Shown: positions 34,655-43,227 of the stretch, piece by piece
How the letters are laid out: each line of letters begins with the position of its first letter
How positions within the stretch are numbered: the first letter of the stretch is position 1
Source: Bordetella parapertussis
GTDB lineage: Bacteria > Pseudomonadota > Gammaproteobacteria > Burkholderiales > SG8-41
Direction of reading: 5' to 3'
Length of the DNA: 64,000 nt
NCBI GenBank assembly: GCA_945906815.1
Contig: CAMDRT010000014.1
Location: 32,683-96,682, forward strand
The notes under the pieces: model-generated
Seen by the model: only the letters and a program-made list of their open reading frames with translations
The model's database searches: none
What the model was told of the DNA's origin: nothing
Translations under genes and position numbers: made by a program

Positions 34655-37018
34655 TTAGCGAGCCTTCTTGCCCTTGGTATTCAAAGCCCGCCACACGGTT
34701 TCCGCGGTGGCCGGCATCGCAATGTCTTTGACACTCAAGGCATCGGTGATGGCGTTTATCACCGCGGCAGGTGCGCCAATCGCGCCGGCTTCGCCGCACC
34801 CTTTTACGCCCAACGGGTTATGGGTGCAGGGCGTGACCTTGGTGCTGACCGTGAACGACGGCAAATCGTCGGCACGGGGCAGGGCGTAATCCATGTAACT
34901 GCCGGTGAGCAACTGACCGCTTTGCGGGTCGTAGATGCAGCCTTCGAGCAGCGCCTGCCCGATGCCCTGCGCGAGGCCGCCATGCACCTGGCCTTCGACG
35001 ATCATGGGATTGATCACATTGCCGAAATCATCCACCGCGGTGAAATTAACGATGCGCGTGGCGCCGGTCTGCGGGTCGATTTCCACTTCGCAGATGTGGC
35101 TGCCAGCGGGGTAGGTGAAGTTCGTCGGATCGTAAAACGCCGTCTCATTCAGCCCCGGTTCCAGCTTGTCCAGCGGATAGTTATGCGGCACGTAAGCGGC
35201 GAAAGCCACTTCTGCAATGGTCTTTTTGCGCTCAGTTCCGGCCACGGTGAATACACCGTCTTTAAACACAATGTCGTGGTCAGTCGCCTCCAACAGATGC
35301 GCGGCGATTTGTTTGCCTTTAGCAATGATTTTATCGAGTGCCTTCATCAGGGCCGAGCCGCCCACCGCAATCGAGCGTGAGCCGTAGGTGCCCATCCCGA
35401 ACGGAATGCGCCCGGTGTCGCCATGCACCACGTCGACGTTTTCAAGCGGAATACCGAGGCGGTCGGCAACCACTTGCGCGAAGGTGGTTTCATGGCCTTG
35501 GCCGTGACTGTGCGAGCCGGTGAATACCGTGACGGAGCCGGTCGGGTGAAAGCGCACTTCACCGGTCTCGAACAGCCCTGCACGCGCACCCAACGCGCCC
35601 GCGATGTTGGAGGGCGCGAGTCCGCAGGCCTCGATGTAGGCCGAATAACCCAGGCCGCGCAGCCTGCCACGATCAGCCGCTAGTTTGCGCCGCATCTCGA
35701 AACCGGCCACGTCCGCGAGCTTCATCGCCTCGGTGAGTGTGGCGTCGTAGTTGCCGGTGTCGTAACACAAGGCCACCGGTGTCTGATAGGGAAACTGCGT
35801 GATGAAGTTGCGTCGCCGCAACTCCGCCGGTGCAATGCGCATTTCCCGCGCCGCGGTTTCCACCAGACGTTCGACGACATAGGTGGCTTCCGGACGTCCC
35901 GCGCCGCGATAGGCATCCACCGGTGCGGTGTTGGTGAACACCGCGGTTACTTCACAGTAAATCGCCGGTGTGGTGTACTGGCCGGCGAGCAGCGTGGCGT
36001 ACAGTATCGTCGGTATGCAGGATGCGAACGTGGACAGATAGGCGCCCATGTTGGCTGTGGTATGCACGCGCATGGCGAGAAATTTTCCATTCTTGTCCAA
36101 CGCCAGTTCAGCCTGGGTGACGTGATCGCGGCCATGCGCGTCGGTGAGAAACGATTCGGAGCGCTCGCACGTCCACTTGATGGGGCGATTCACCCGTTTG
36201 GCTGCCCAGGTAATGACGGTTTCCTCGGCATACAAATAAATTTTGGAACCAAAGCCGCCGCCGACATCGGGAGCGATCACGCGCACTTTATGTTCGGGCA
36301 GTCCCAGCACAAAAGCCGTCATCAACAGGCGCTCGACGTGCGGATTTTGGCTGGTGACATGCAGCGTATAACTATCGTCGCCACGAGCATACTGCGCCAC
36401 TGCCGCGCGCGGTTCAATGGCGTTGGGGATCAGACGGTTGTTGGCAAATGCTAGCGTGGTCACATGTTTGGCGGAGGCAAATGCCGTGTCTACGGCGGCC
36501 TGCGTGCCGATCGACCATACATAGCAGGTGTTGTCGGGTGCGTTATCGTGTACCACCGCCACACCCGGTTTGCGGGCATCGGCGGCGCTGACCACGGCAG
36601 GCAACACCTCATAATCGACTTCGATCAGCGCGGCAGCGTCTTTCGCCTGATGGAGCGTCTCGGCGATAACTACCGCAACCTGATCGCCGACGTAGCGCAC
36701 TTTGCCCTGCGCCAGCGGTGGATGCGGCGGCTCTTTCATCGGCTGACCGTTGACGTCGGTGATCAGCCAGCCGCAGGGCAGGCTGCCGACTTTTGCAGCG
36801 GCGAGGTCATCTCCGGTGTATATCGCGACCACGCCGGGCGCGGTAGTGGCCTTGCTCACATCGATGCCGCGTATGGTGGCGTGGGCATGCGGCGAGCGCA
36901 GAAAGTAGGCATGCGTCTGACCTGCTACCGTCACATCGTCGGTGTAGGTGCCTTCGCCGGTGAGAAAGCGTTGGTCTTCCTTGCGCTGGATGCTTTGGCC
37001 GATATAGGGAGCATTCAT
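34655..37018 (-). CDS. Molybdopterin-binding large subunit, CoxL-like with form II motif
   Basis: A 787-residue molybdenum hydroxylase subunit. The active-site loop reads [11 protein letters not shown] (about residue 375), the AYRGAGR pattern of form II CoxL-like proteins and not the AYxCSFR of true CO dehydrogenases. Other marks are [35 protein letters not shown] and [18 protein letters not shown] with the catalytic glutamate. Form II enzymes hydroxylate various organic compounds, and their substrates are mostly unknown. Four bases separate it from the 2Fe-2S subunit gene upstream. Confidence 0.93.
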   Translation of the reverse strand: MNAPYIGQSIQRKEDQRFLTGEGTYTDDVTVAGQTHAYFLRSPHAHATIRGIDVSKATTAPGVVAIYTGDDLAAAKVGSLPCGWLITDVNGQPMKEPPHPPLAQGKVRYVGDQVAVVIAETLHQAKDAAALIEVDYEVLPAVVSAADARKPGVAVVHDNAPDNTCYVWSIGTQAAVDTAFASAKHVTTLAFANNRLIPNAIEPRAAVAQYARGDDSYTLHVTSQNPHVERLLMTAFVLGLPEHKVRVIAPDVGGGFGSKIYLYAEETVITWAAKRVNRPIKWTCERSESFLTDAHGRDHVTQAELALDKNGKFLAMRVHTTANMGAYLSTFASCIPTILYATLLAGQYTTPAIYCEVTAVFTNTAPVDAYRGAGRPEATYVVERLVETAAREMRIAPAELRRRNFITQFPYQTPVALCYDTGNYDATLTEAMKLADVAGFEMRRKLAADRGRLRGLGYSAYIEACGLAPSNIAGALGARAGLFETGEVRFHPTGSVTVFTGSHSHGQGHETTFAQVVADRLGIPLENVDVVHGDTGRIPFGMGTYGSRSIAVGGSALMKALDKIIAKGKQIAAHLLEATDHDIVFKDGVFTVAGTERKKTIAEVAFAAYVPHNYPLDKLEPGLNETAFYDPTNFTYPAGSHICEVEIDPQTGATRIVNFTAVDDFGNVINPMIVEGQVHGGLAQGIGQALLEGCIYDPQSGQLLTGSYMDYALPRADDLPSFTVSTKVTPCTHNPLGVKGCGEAGAIGAPAAVINAITDALSVKDIAMPATAETVWRALNTKGKKAR

Positions 37019-37022
37019 GATG

Positions 37023-37496
37023 TCAGCCTTTCATGCCGGCAGCGCCGGCGATAACCGCTTTGACTATATTGTGATAACCGGTGCAGCGGCACAGATTGCC
37101 CTCCAGCTCGGCGCGCACCGTATCTTCACTGGGATGGGGGTGCTTCTGCACCAATTCGATGGCACTCATCACCATGCCGGGCGTGCAAAACCCGCATTGC
37201 AGGCCGTGATGCTCGCGAAACGCCGCCTGCATCGGATGTAATTCGCCATGGACCCCGCTGATGCCTTCGATGGTGGTGACGTGAGCGCCTTGTGCTTGCG
37301 CAGCCAGAATATTGCATGCCTTCACCGCGCGCCCATCCAGATGCACCGTGCAGGCGCCGCATTGGCCGGTGTCGCAGCCGATGTGGGTGCCGGTCAGATG
37401 CAGGTTTTCGCGCAGTAGTTGCGCGAGCAGGGTGCGCGGGTCTACATCTGCTGTCACCGCTTTGCCGTTGACAGTTAAGGAAACAGAGAGAGTCAT
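37023..37496 (-). CDS. (2Fe-2S)-binding subunit (CoxS-like)
   Basis: A 157-residue small subunit carrying two [2Fe-2S] clusters. Ligands appear in [16 protein letters not shown] (about residue 40-55), then [18 protein letters not shown], then [18 protein letters not shown]. It links the molybdenum and flavin subunits. The ATG at 37496 has GGAG about 8 bases upstream. It is the first gene of the minus-strand cluster, so the promoter should lie in 37497-37717, in the divergent spacer with the hydroxyacid dehydrogenase gene. Confidence 0.93.
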   Translation of the reverse strand: MTLSVSLTVNGKAVTADVDPRTLLAQLLRENLHLTGTHIGCDTGQCGACTVHLDGRAVKACNILAAQAQGAHVTTIEGISGVHGELHPMQAAFREHHGLQCGFCTPGMVMSAIELVQKHPHPSEDTVRAELEGNLCRCTGYHNIVKAVIAGAAGMKG

Positions 37497-37717
37497 AGTG
37501 GAGGCTCCGATAAGTCCGAATGTGAGCAATGCAAAATACGGGGTGGAATCGCAACCATGCTAGCGCAGGGTCGTGCGGTGTGCAACCGAAAATCCGTCGC
37601 CAGGGGGTGCGGCGTGGCGTGTGGGCAGCAGACGCTGGGGTGAACGGCGGACCCGCATCAACTATGGCGTTGGAATAGCACCGGCGGCAGTGACGACAGC
37701 TATGTAATAATCGCGAC

Positions 37718-38704
37718 ATGAAAATTGCCATTCTCAATGACTACCTGCGCCGCGCGCTGGCCTCAGCTGATTGGTCGAACATTGCCAGGACCTGCGACAT
37801 CACCGTGTTCGACTACGCCATTGCAGCGGAGGATGCTGCGCGCACGCTGGCGCCGTTTGACATTATCTGCACCTTGCGCGAACGCATGCCCATTGCACGG
37901 GAGTTGATTGCGCAGTTGCCGAATCTCAAAATGATCGCGGTGACCGGCCTTTACAATCGCACGCTGGATGTCGCGGCGGCCAGTGAGCGCGGCATCGTGG
38001 TGTCGTTTACCGAATTACGCGGCAGCTATCGCAAAGCCACCTGCGAACTGACGTGGGGGTTGATGCTTGCCGTGGCGCGACATATTCCTTTTGAAGCGAA
38101 CCAGATGCGCCAGGGCGGCTGGCAGAACACCGCCGGCTTCGTGCTGGCCGGGCGCACACTGGGCTTGCTGGGGCTGGGACGGCAGGGGCGCTACATGGTG
38201 CCAGTAGCGAAGGCGTTCGGCATGGAAGTGATCGCGTGGAGCCAGAATCTCACCGCGGAATATGCGGCGCAGCACGGGGTGCGGCGTGTGGAAAAAGATA
38301 CCTTGTTCAAAACGGCTGACGTGCTGTCGGTGCATCTGGTGTTGGGTGAACGATCACGCGGACTGGTGGGTGCGCGCGAATTGGCGCTGATGAAATCTTC
38401 TGCGATAGTGGTCAACGCCGCGCGCGGCCCCATCATCGACGAAAACGCGCTGATCGCCGCGTTGCGCGAAGAACGCATCGCCGGCGCTGGACTGGATGTT
38501 TTTGCGCACGAGCCGTTGGCCGACGACAGCCCTTTGCGCGCGCTGCCCAACGTGGTGCTGACGCCGCATCAGGGACACAATGTGCAGGAATTTTTTCAGG
38601 TGGCTTACGCCGACGTGGTGGAAAACATCAGCGCATTCCTCAGCGGCAAGCCGATACGGTTGCTGACGGCCGAGCGCAACGCGAGCACGGTGCAGGTGCT
38701 TTAA
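37718..38704 (+). CDS. D-2-hydroxyacid dehydrogenase family protein
   Basis: A 328-residue NAD-dependent dehydrogenase. The Rossmann motif is LGLLGLGRQGRYMVPVAKAF (about residue 147); the catalytic Arg lies in VNAARGPIIDENALIAAL, the Glu in FAHEPLADDSPL, and the His in LTPHQGHN. Substrates of the family include phosphoglycerate, glyoxylate and lactate, and cannot be chosen here. The last 96 bases of the gene, including the stop, are repeated at 39385-39480 beyond the higBA pair, about 85% identical by hand alignment. Confidence 0.9.
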   Translation: MKIAILNDYLRRALASADWSNIARTCDITVFDYAIAAEDAARTLAPFDIICTLRERMPIARELIAQLPNLKMIAVTGLYNRTLDVAAASERGIVVSFTELRGSYRKATCELTWGLMLAVARHIPFEANQMRQGGWQNTAGFVLAGRTLGLLGLGRQGRYMVPVAKAFGMEVIAWSQNLTAEYAAQHGVRRVEKDTLFKTADVLSVHLVLGERSRGLVGARELALMKSSAIVVNAARGPIIDENALIAALREERIAGAGLDVFAHEPLADDSPLRALPNVVLTPHQGHNVQEFFQVAYADVVENISAFLSGKPIRLLTAERNASTVQVL

Positions 38705-38705
38705 G
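38610..38705 (+). repeat. Direct repeat, copy 1 (3' end of hydroxyacid dehydrogenase gene)
   Basis: The block encodes the last 31 or so residues (VVENISAFLSGKPIRLLTAE...) and stop. It is repeated in the same orientation at 39385-39480 with 14 mismatches over 96 aligned bases by hand count. The repeats flank 679 bases that contain higBA. Confidence 0.85.
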
Positions 38706-38750
38706 GGGCGTAAAGTTGCTCCGTATCGAAACACGATATAAACTCTACGG

Positions 38751-39029
38751 GTGATTCTGTCTTTCAAATGCACCGACACCGCAGTCCTGCACCGGCGCCG
38801 CCGGGTGGCGCGTTGGGTGAATATTGAAGCTGTGGCGCGGCGCAAGCTGGATCAATTGGGTGCGGCGAGCGTTTTGATCGATATGGCGTCGCCGCCAGGC
38901 AACCGGCTGGAAGCCCTGAGCGGCAATCGGAAAGGGCAGCACAGCATCCGCGTCAACGATCAATTCCGCGTGTGTTTTGTGTGGACGCTGCAAGGCCTGA
39001 AAGATGTGGAAATTGTGGATTACCACTGA
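38751..39029 (+). CDS. higB: HigB/RelE-family toxin
   Basis: A 92-residue basic protein with the HigB-type RelE fold: an N-terminal arginine cluster (LHRRRRVARW), the central IDMASPPGNRLEALSGNRKGQHSIRVNDQFRVCF block and the terminal VEIVDYH. Members cleave mRNA on the ribosome when not bound by antitoxin. It starts with GTG and is followed after 22 bases by the antitoxin gene; toxin-first order is normal for higBA. It lies between two copies of a dehydrogenase gene tail, suggesting insertion as a cassette. Confidence 0.9.
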   Translation: MILSFKCTDTAVLHRRRRVARWVNIEAVARRKLDQLGAASVLIDMASPPGNRLEALSGNRKGQHSIRVNDQFRVCFVWTLQGLKDVEIVDYH

Positions 39030-39051
39030 CCGACACTGAAGGAGTATGGCC

Positions 39052-39369
39052 ATGAGCAAGAAGCTGCGCCCGATTCACCCTGGCGAACAACTACGGGAAG
39101 AGTTCATGATTCCGCTGGGGCTTTCCAGCAATGCGTTGGCGCGTGCGCTGAACGTGACGCCTGCGCGCATCAACGAGATCGTGCGCGAACGGCGCGGCAT
39201 CTCCGCCGATACCGCGCTACGACTGGCGCGCTTCTTCAACACTTCGCACCAGTTCTGGCTGAACCTACAAAGCAACTACGACGTGCAGTGTGCGGAGGAT
39301 GCGGCAGGCCGGGTCATTGCGCGTATCCGGCCTTGGCAGAAGGCTACTGCACATGAGGCGTTGGCCTAA
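39052..39369 (+). CDS. higA: HigA-family antitoxin
   Basis: A 105-residue XRE-type antitoxin. The start PIHPGEQLREEFMIPLGLS is characteristic of HigA/VapI. The helix-turn-helix is at about residues 24-62 (LARALNVTPARINEIVRERR), followed by FFNTSHQFWLNLQSNYD. It should bind the HigB toxin and repress the operon promoter. The ATG at 39052 is chosen since GGAG at 39041-39044 is 7 bases away. An ATG at 39046 is too close to that site. Confidence 0.92.
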   Translation: MSKKLRPIHPGEQLREEFMIPLGLSSNALARALNVTPARINEIVRERRGISADTALRLARFFNTSHQFWLNLQSNYDVQCAEDAAGRVIARIRPWQKATAHEALA

Positions 39370-39384
39370 CCACGCGCTGCCATG

Positions 39385-39480
39385 CCCATGTTGTCGAGAA
39401 CATCACCGCGTTCCTCAACGGCAAACCGATACGGTTGCTGACAGCTGAGCGCAACGCGAGCACCGCGCAGGTACTTTAAG
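39385..39480 (+). repeat. Direct repeat, copy 2 (orphan dehydrogenase gene tail)
   Basis: It encodes VVENITAFLNGKPIRLLTAE... through a stop codon but has no gene body in front. It differs from copy 1 at 14 of 96 bases, yet only four of the last 30 codons change amino acid, so it was probably part of a functional homologous gene before it was separated. Confidence 0.85.
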
Positions 39481-39490
39481 CGTCAAACCT

Positions 39491-40459
39491 ATGCATACAA
39501 TCCATAGCGCATCAGTATTAAGCACCCTTACTGCCGTAGTCCTGGCAACCGTGTGTGCGGCAGTGGCGGCGCAGCCGCTGCAAACTTATCCGCGTAAACC
39601 GATACGTTTGATCGTCGGTTTCCCGCCAGGAGGCAACGCCGATGCTTCCTCTCGTCTGATCGCGGCGCGCATGGGCGAGGCGCTGGGCACTACGTTTGTG
39701 ATTGAGAACCGCGGCGGCGCCGGTGGTAGTGTGGCGACGCAAATTGCTGCGCGCGCACCCGCTGACGGTTACACCTTGCTGTGGTCCAGCCCCGGGGCGC
39801 TCACCATCAACCGCATACTCGAACAAAATCTTCAGTATGACCCCGATACTGCATTTAACCCGGTGGGACGCACTTTTACATTTTGCAATGCCTTGATCAT
39901 GCGCCAGGATGCGCCGGTGGCTACGCTGGCGCAGTTTCTCGCACTGGCTAAAGAAAAGCAGGGGCAGTTGCAGTACGGCACGCAGGGCGTAGGCTCGGCG
40001 GGGAACCTGTCGGGGCAGATGCTGCAAAACCTGACGGGAGTGGTATTGACGCATATACCCTACAAGGGTGGCGGCGAACTTATTACTGCGATCATCGGCG
40101 GCGAGACGCCCGCGGCGTTTGTGAGTACGCTAGGCGCGGGCAGCATGCGCAGCCGGCTGCGGGTGCTGGCAGTGACCAGTGCACAGCGCGATCCCAGCTT
40201 GCCCGATGTGCCATCGATGCAGGAAGCGGGGGTGAAGAACTACGATGCGTCGTTCTGGTTCGGCGTGATGGTGCCTGCGGGAACACCGGTGGCGATTGTG
40301 AACCGGCTGAACAAGGAATTACACGCCGCGCTTGCGGATCCCGAAGTGCTGCGGATCGCGCGCGCTCAGGGCTTGAATCCGGCGCCGAGCACGCCGCAGG
40401 CGTTCGCCGCCATCATCAAAGCCGACTACGAGAAATGGAAAAAAGTGATCGCACGTTGA
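39491..40459 (+). CDS. Bug family receptor (TctC-like)
   Basis: A 322-residue periplasmic solute-binding protein. The signal peptide is residues 1-27 (TLTAVVLATVCAAVAAQ). VGFPPGGNADASSRLIAARM and VIENRGGAGGSVATQIAARA are the two carboxylate-binding loops, HIPYKGGGELITAIIGGE is the hinge segment, and FAAIIKADYEKWKKVI is the last helix. It lies 10 bases after the orphan dehydrogenase tail and is followed by xdhC-like 40549. No TctA/TctB membrane partners are present. The ligand is unknown. Confidence 0.88.
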   Translation: MHTIHSASVLSTLTAVVLATVCAAVAAQPLQTYPRKPIRLIVGFPPGGNADASSRLIAARMGEALGTTFVIENRGGAGGSVATQIAARAPADGYTLLWSSPGALTINRILEQNLQYDPDTAFNPVGRTFTFCNALIMRQDAPVATLAQFLALAKEKQGQLQYGTQGVGSAGNLSGQMLQNLTGVVLTHIPYKGGGELITAIIGGETPAAFVSTLGAGSMRSRLRVLAVTSAQRDPSLPDVPSMQEAGVKNYDASFWFGVMVPAGTPVAIVNRLNKELHAALADPEVLRIARAQGLNPAPSTPQAFAAIIKADYEKWKKVIAR

Positions 40460-40519
40460 GCGGCGCGCGAGGCTTGACCCAGCAGCTAGGCTGACGTAAT
40501 CTAGAGGCTAATTTATTGG

Positions 40520-40540
40520 TATAACTATTTGTTATTAAAG
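40520..40540 (-). repeat. Copy of dispersed AT-rich motif (inverse orientation)
   Basis: TATAACTATTTGTTATTAAA begins at 40520 and ends just before the XdhC-family ATG at 40549. Read on the minus strand it gives AACAAATAGTTATA, exactly the core of the 9107 copy. Confidence 0.45.
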
Positions 40541-40548
40541 GAAGTTTT

Positions 40549-41550
40549 ATGGACAGCGTAGACCTGCAGGTACTTAAATCTGCGTGCGAGTGGATGAAAT
40601 CGGGACATCGCGTGGTGATGGCGACCGTGGTGAAAACCTGGGGCTCGGCGCCGCGGCCCATCGGTGCGCTGACGGCGATACGCGACGACGGCATGGTGGA
40701 GGGCTCGGTGTCCGGCGGCTGCGTCGAAGACGACATGATCTTGCGTGTGCGCAATCGCGAACTGGTGCAGGACAAACCCGCGACCACGCAATATGGCGTC
40801 ACCGCCGAGCAAGCCACGCGTTTTGGCTTGCCGTGTGGCGGCACGCTGGAACTGGTGCTGGAGCCGCTGAAGGCCGAAAGCGGTCTGGATAAATTACTGG
40901 CACATGTGGAGCGCCACGAGTTGGTCAAGCGCACGCTGGATATGGATAGCGGCCTCGCTACCATAGAATCCGCAGTGAATTCGGATCAACTGACGTTTGA
41001 CGGAAAGCGTTTCGTTACCGTACACGGTCCGCGCTGGCGTCTGCTGATCATCGGCGCGGGCCAGTTGTCGAAATATCTCGCGCAAATGGGTCAGGCGCTC
41101 GACTACAACGTGGTGGTCTGCGATCCGCGCGAAGAATACACCGAGGGCTGGGATGTTCCGGGCGTGGAAATCAAGTGCGGCATGCCTGACGATGTGGTGA
41201 CTGAACTCAATCTCGATGGCCATAGCGCCGTGGTGACACTCACGCACGACCCCAAGCTCGATGATATGGCGCTGCTCGAGGCGCTGAAGTCCCCGGCGTT
41301 TTTTGTAGGCGCCATTGGTTCGAAAAAGAACAACGACGCACGGCGCGAACGTCTGGCGTCATTTGATTTGTCGGCCGGTGAAATCGCCCGCCTGCGCGGG
41401 CCGGTGGGCCTTAAAATTGGCAGCAAAACGCCGCCGGAAATCGCCATCGCCATTCTTGCTGAGATGACGGCAGTGAAAAACGGCGCCAAAATTGTCGAAA
41501 CCGTGGAACTGCCGAAGGCCACCGTGGCCGGCTGCACGGTAGTGACTTAG
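40549..41550 (+). CDS. XdhC/CoxI family molybdenum-cofactor maturation protein
   Basis: A 333-residue accessory protein that binds and sulfurates Mo cofactor and hands it to xanthine dehydrogenase-type enzymes. The N-terminal XdhC domain contains GSAPRPIGALTAIRDDG and GSVSGGCVEDD (about residue 52). The C-terminal Rossmann domain shows LLIIGAGQLSKYLAQMG and FVGAIGSKKNNDARRERL. Its likely clients are the two molybdenum hydroxylases at 29-37.5 kb. An AT-rich dispersed motif lies 9 bases before the ATG. Confidence 0.9.
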   Translation: MDSVDLQVLKSACEWMKSGHRVVMATVVKTWGSAPRPIGALTAIRDDGMVEGSVSGGCVEDDMILRVRNRELVQDKPATTQYGVTAEQATRFGLPCGGTLELVLEPLKAESGLDKLLAHVERHELVKRTLDMDSGLATIESAVNSDQLTFDGKRFVTVHGPRWRLLIIGAGQLSKYLAQMGQALDYNVVVCDPREEYTEGWDVPGVEIKCGMPDDVVTELNLDGHSAVVTLTHDPKLDDMALLEALKSPAFFVGAIGSKKNNDARRERLASFDLSAGEIARLRGPVGLKIGSKTPPEIAIAILAEMTAVKNGAKIVETVELPKATVAGCTVVT

Positions 41551-41564
41551 GGACGTTTAGCACC

Positions 41565-42272
41565 ATGCGGCTTCACCCGCGGCGAGTGAAGCATTTATTG
41601 TTAGCTGGCGCGCTGCTGTTCACCGCGCCGATCGCGGCGCAGGAACAGGAACAGGAACAGGAACAGGATGTCATCGCCAACGGCGTTTTTCTGGTGGCGC
41701 AACCGTCGCTGACTGAACCCACGTTCCATCGTACCGTTATTTTGATCACGCAGCCGCCGCGCACCGGGCCGCTGGGCGTGATCATCAACCGCCGCACCGC
41801 GACGCCGCTGAGCGAGATTTATCCAAAACACCAGCAGCTCGCGGCACAGCAACAGCTGCTGCATTTCGGCGGCCCGGTGCAGCCGCAAGGCGTGCTGTTT
41901 CTGGTGCGCACGCAAATGCCGCCACCGCGCGCGCTGCGGGTGCTACAGGATGTGTATCTGATGAGCGATGCGGATTGGGTGAATGGTGCGCTGGGCGATG
42001 CCCAAGCACTGAGTGCAGTGCGCGCATACGCCGGCTATGCGGGTTGGGCGCCGGGTCAATTAAGCAATGAACTGGCGCGTCAGGGCTGGTACATTTTGCC
42101 CGCCGACAGCGCAACCCTCTTCGACAAAAATCCTGATGAAATCTGGGAGGAATTATTGAAGCGCGCCGTACTGCGCCCTACGTATGAAATAAACTATAAT
42201 AAAAACAATATGTTACAAATAACTACCCAATCTGCGATGGCGGCCGAGGCATCCTGCTCCGATGTGCGCTGA
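41565..42272 (+). CDS. YqgE/AlgH family protein with signal peptide
   Basis: A 235-residue member of the UPF0301 (YqgE/AlgH, DUF179) family. The core starts at about residue 35 (NGVFLVAQPSLTEPTFHRTV), with GPLGVIINRRTATPLSEI and HFGGPVQPQGVLFLVRT following. Most YqgE proteins are cytosolic and about 185 residues long; this one adds a signal peptide (HLLLAGALLFTAPIAAQ) and a short QEQEQEQEQ tract encoded by a hexanucleotide repeat. The last ~28 residues are extra and run through an AT-rich stretch. The ATG at 41565 is 14 bases after the xdhC stop. Confidence 0.8.
   Translation: MRLHPRRVKHLLLAGALLFTAPIAAQEQEQEQEQDVIANGVFLVAQPSLTEPTFHRTVILITQPPRTGPLGVIINRRTATPLSEIYPKHQQLAAQQQLLHFGGPVQPQGVLFLVRTQMPPPRALRVLQDVYLMSDADWVNGALGDAQALSAVRAYAGYAGWAPGQLSNELARQGWYILPADSATLFDKNPDEIWEELLKRAVLRPTYEINYNKNNMLQITTQSAMAAEASCSDVR
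41640..41668 (+). repeat. Hexanucleotide tandem repeat (AGGAAC, about 4.7 units)
   Basis: Perfect AGGAAC units encode alternating Gln-Glu right after the predicted signal-peptide cleavage site of the YqgE-like protein. Being six bases long, slipped-strand changes would add or remove Gln-Glu pairs without shifting the frame. Confidence 0.9.
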
Positions 42273-42309
42273 CGTGGCTAGCGGATTTTCAGGCTGGACA
42301 GGAAAACGG

Positions 42310-43158
42310 ATGAATAGCAAATACGTGATGTGTCTGCTGTTGCTCACTGCAGCGTGCGGCGCACTGGCAAAAGGTGAGCCTGCGGAGGACGGCGTAAAAG
42401 TCGGCAGGGCGTCTGCACTGCGTAATCTGGTTCCCGCCGAAGGGCTGGAGAAACAAGCGGCGCAGCAATATGCGGAACTCAAGCAGCAAACGGCGGCGCA
42501 AAAAGCACTGGCGCCCGATACCGCTCCTGAACTGGTGCGGCTGCGCACTATCGCCAAGCGCATTATCCCGTATGCCACACGCTTCAATCCGCGCGCGGCG
42601 AAATGGCAGTGGGAGGTGAATCTGATCGGCTCCAACCAGATCAACGCCTTTTGCATGCCGGGTGGGAAAATCGCGTTCTACACCGGCATCCTGCGCACGC
42701 TGAAACTCACCGACGACGAAGTGGCGATGGTGATGGGTCACGAAATCGCGCACGCGCTGCGCGAGCATGCGCGCGAGCAGGCCAGCAAGAATGTGCTGAC
42801 AAAAATCGGTGCGGTGGGTTTATCGGTCGCCACTGGCGGTAGATACGACGGTCTGGTGCATGCCGGAGCGAACTTGTTGTCCCTGAAGTATTCGCGCAGC
42901 GACGAAACCGATGCTGACTTGGTGGGTTTGGATATTGCGGCGCGCGCCGGCTATGACCCGCGTGCGGGTGTGACGTTGTGGCAGAAAATGAGCGCCGCCA
43001 GCAAAGGCGCACCACCGCAATGGATGTCCACGCATCCGTCGGGACCGACCCGTATCAAGGAAATTCAGGCACACTTGAAAGAAGCCATGCCGCTTTTTGA
43101 GCGCGCGGAAAAGCCCAAGCCGTGGGTGCCGCCGGTAGCGCAGGCAACTCGGCCTTGA
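42310..43158 (+). CDS. M48 family metalloprotease
   Basis: A 282-residue zinc protease. It begins with a hydrophobic leader (MCLLLLTAACGALAKG) that is either a signal peptide or a weak lipoprotein signal. The zinc motif is MGHEIAHALREHAREQ (HEIAH, about residue 144), the downstream third-ligand region is SRSDETDADLVGLDIAARAGYDP, and the terminal STHPSGPTRIKEIQAHL is typical of M48 peptidases of the LoiP/YcaL type. It probably acts in the periplasm in envelope protein quality control. The ATG at 42310 is chosen for its leader and upstream AGGA. Confidence 0.9.
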   Translation: MNSKYVMCLLLLTAACGALAKGEPAEDGVKVGRASALRNLVPAEGLEKQAAQQYAELKQQTAAQKALAPDTAPELVRLRTIAKRIIPYATRFNPRAAKWQWEVNLIGSNQINAFCMPGGKIAFYTGILRTLKLTDDEVAMVMGHEIAHALREHAREQASKNVLTKIGAVGLSVATGGRYDGLVHAGANLLSLKYSRSDETDADLVGLDIAARAGYDPRAGVTLWQKMSAASKGAPPQWMSTHPSGPTRIKEIQAHLKEAMPLFERAEKPKPWVPPVAQATRP

Positions 43159-43227
43159 AGCCTGCTGCCCACCCCATCGGGGCTGTCAATCGCAGTACAA
43201 TCGGGCCAACTTGAACAGGTAAACTGA

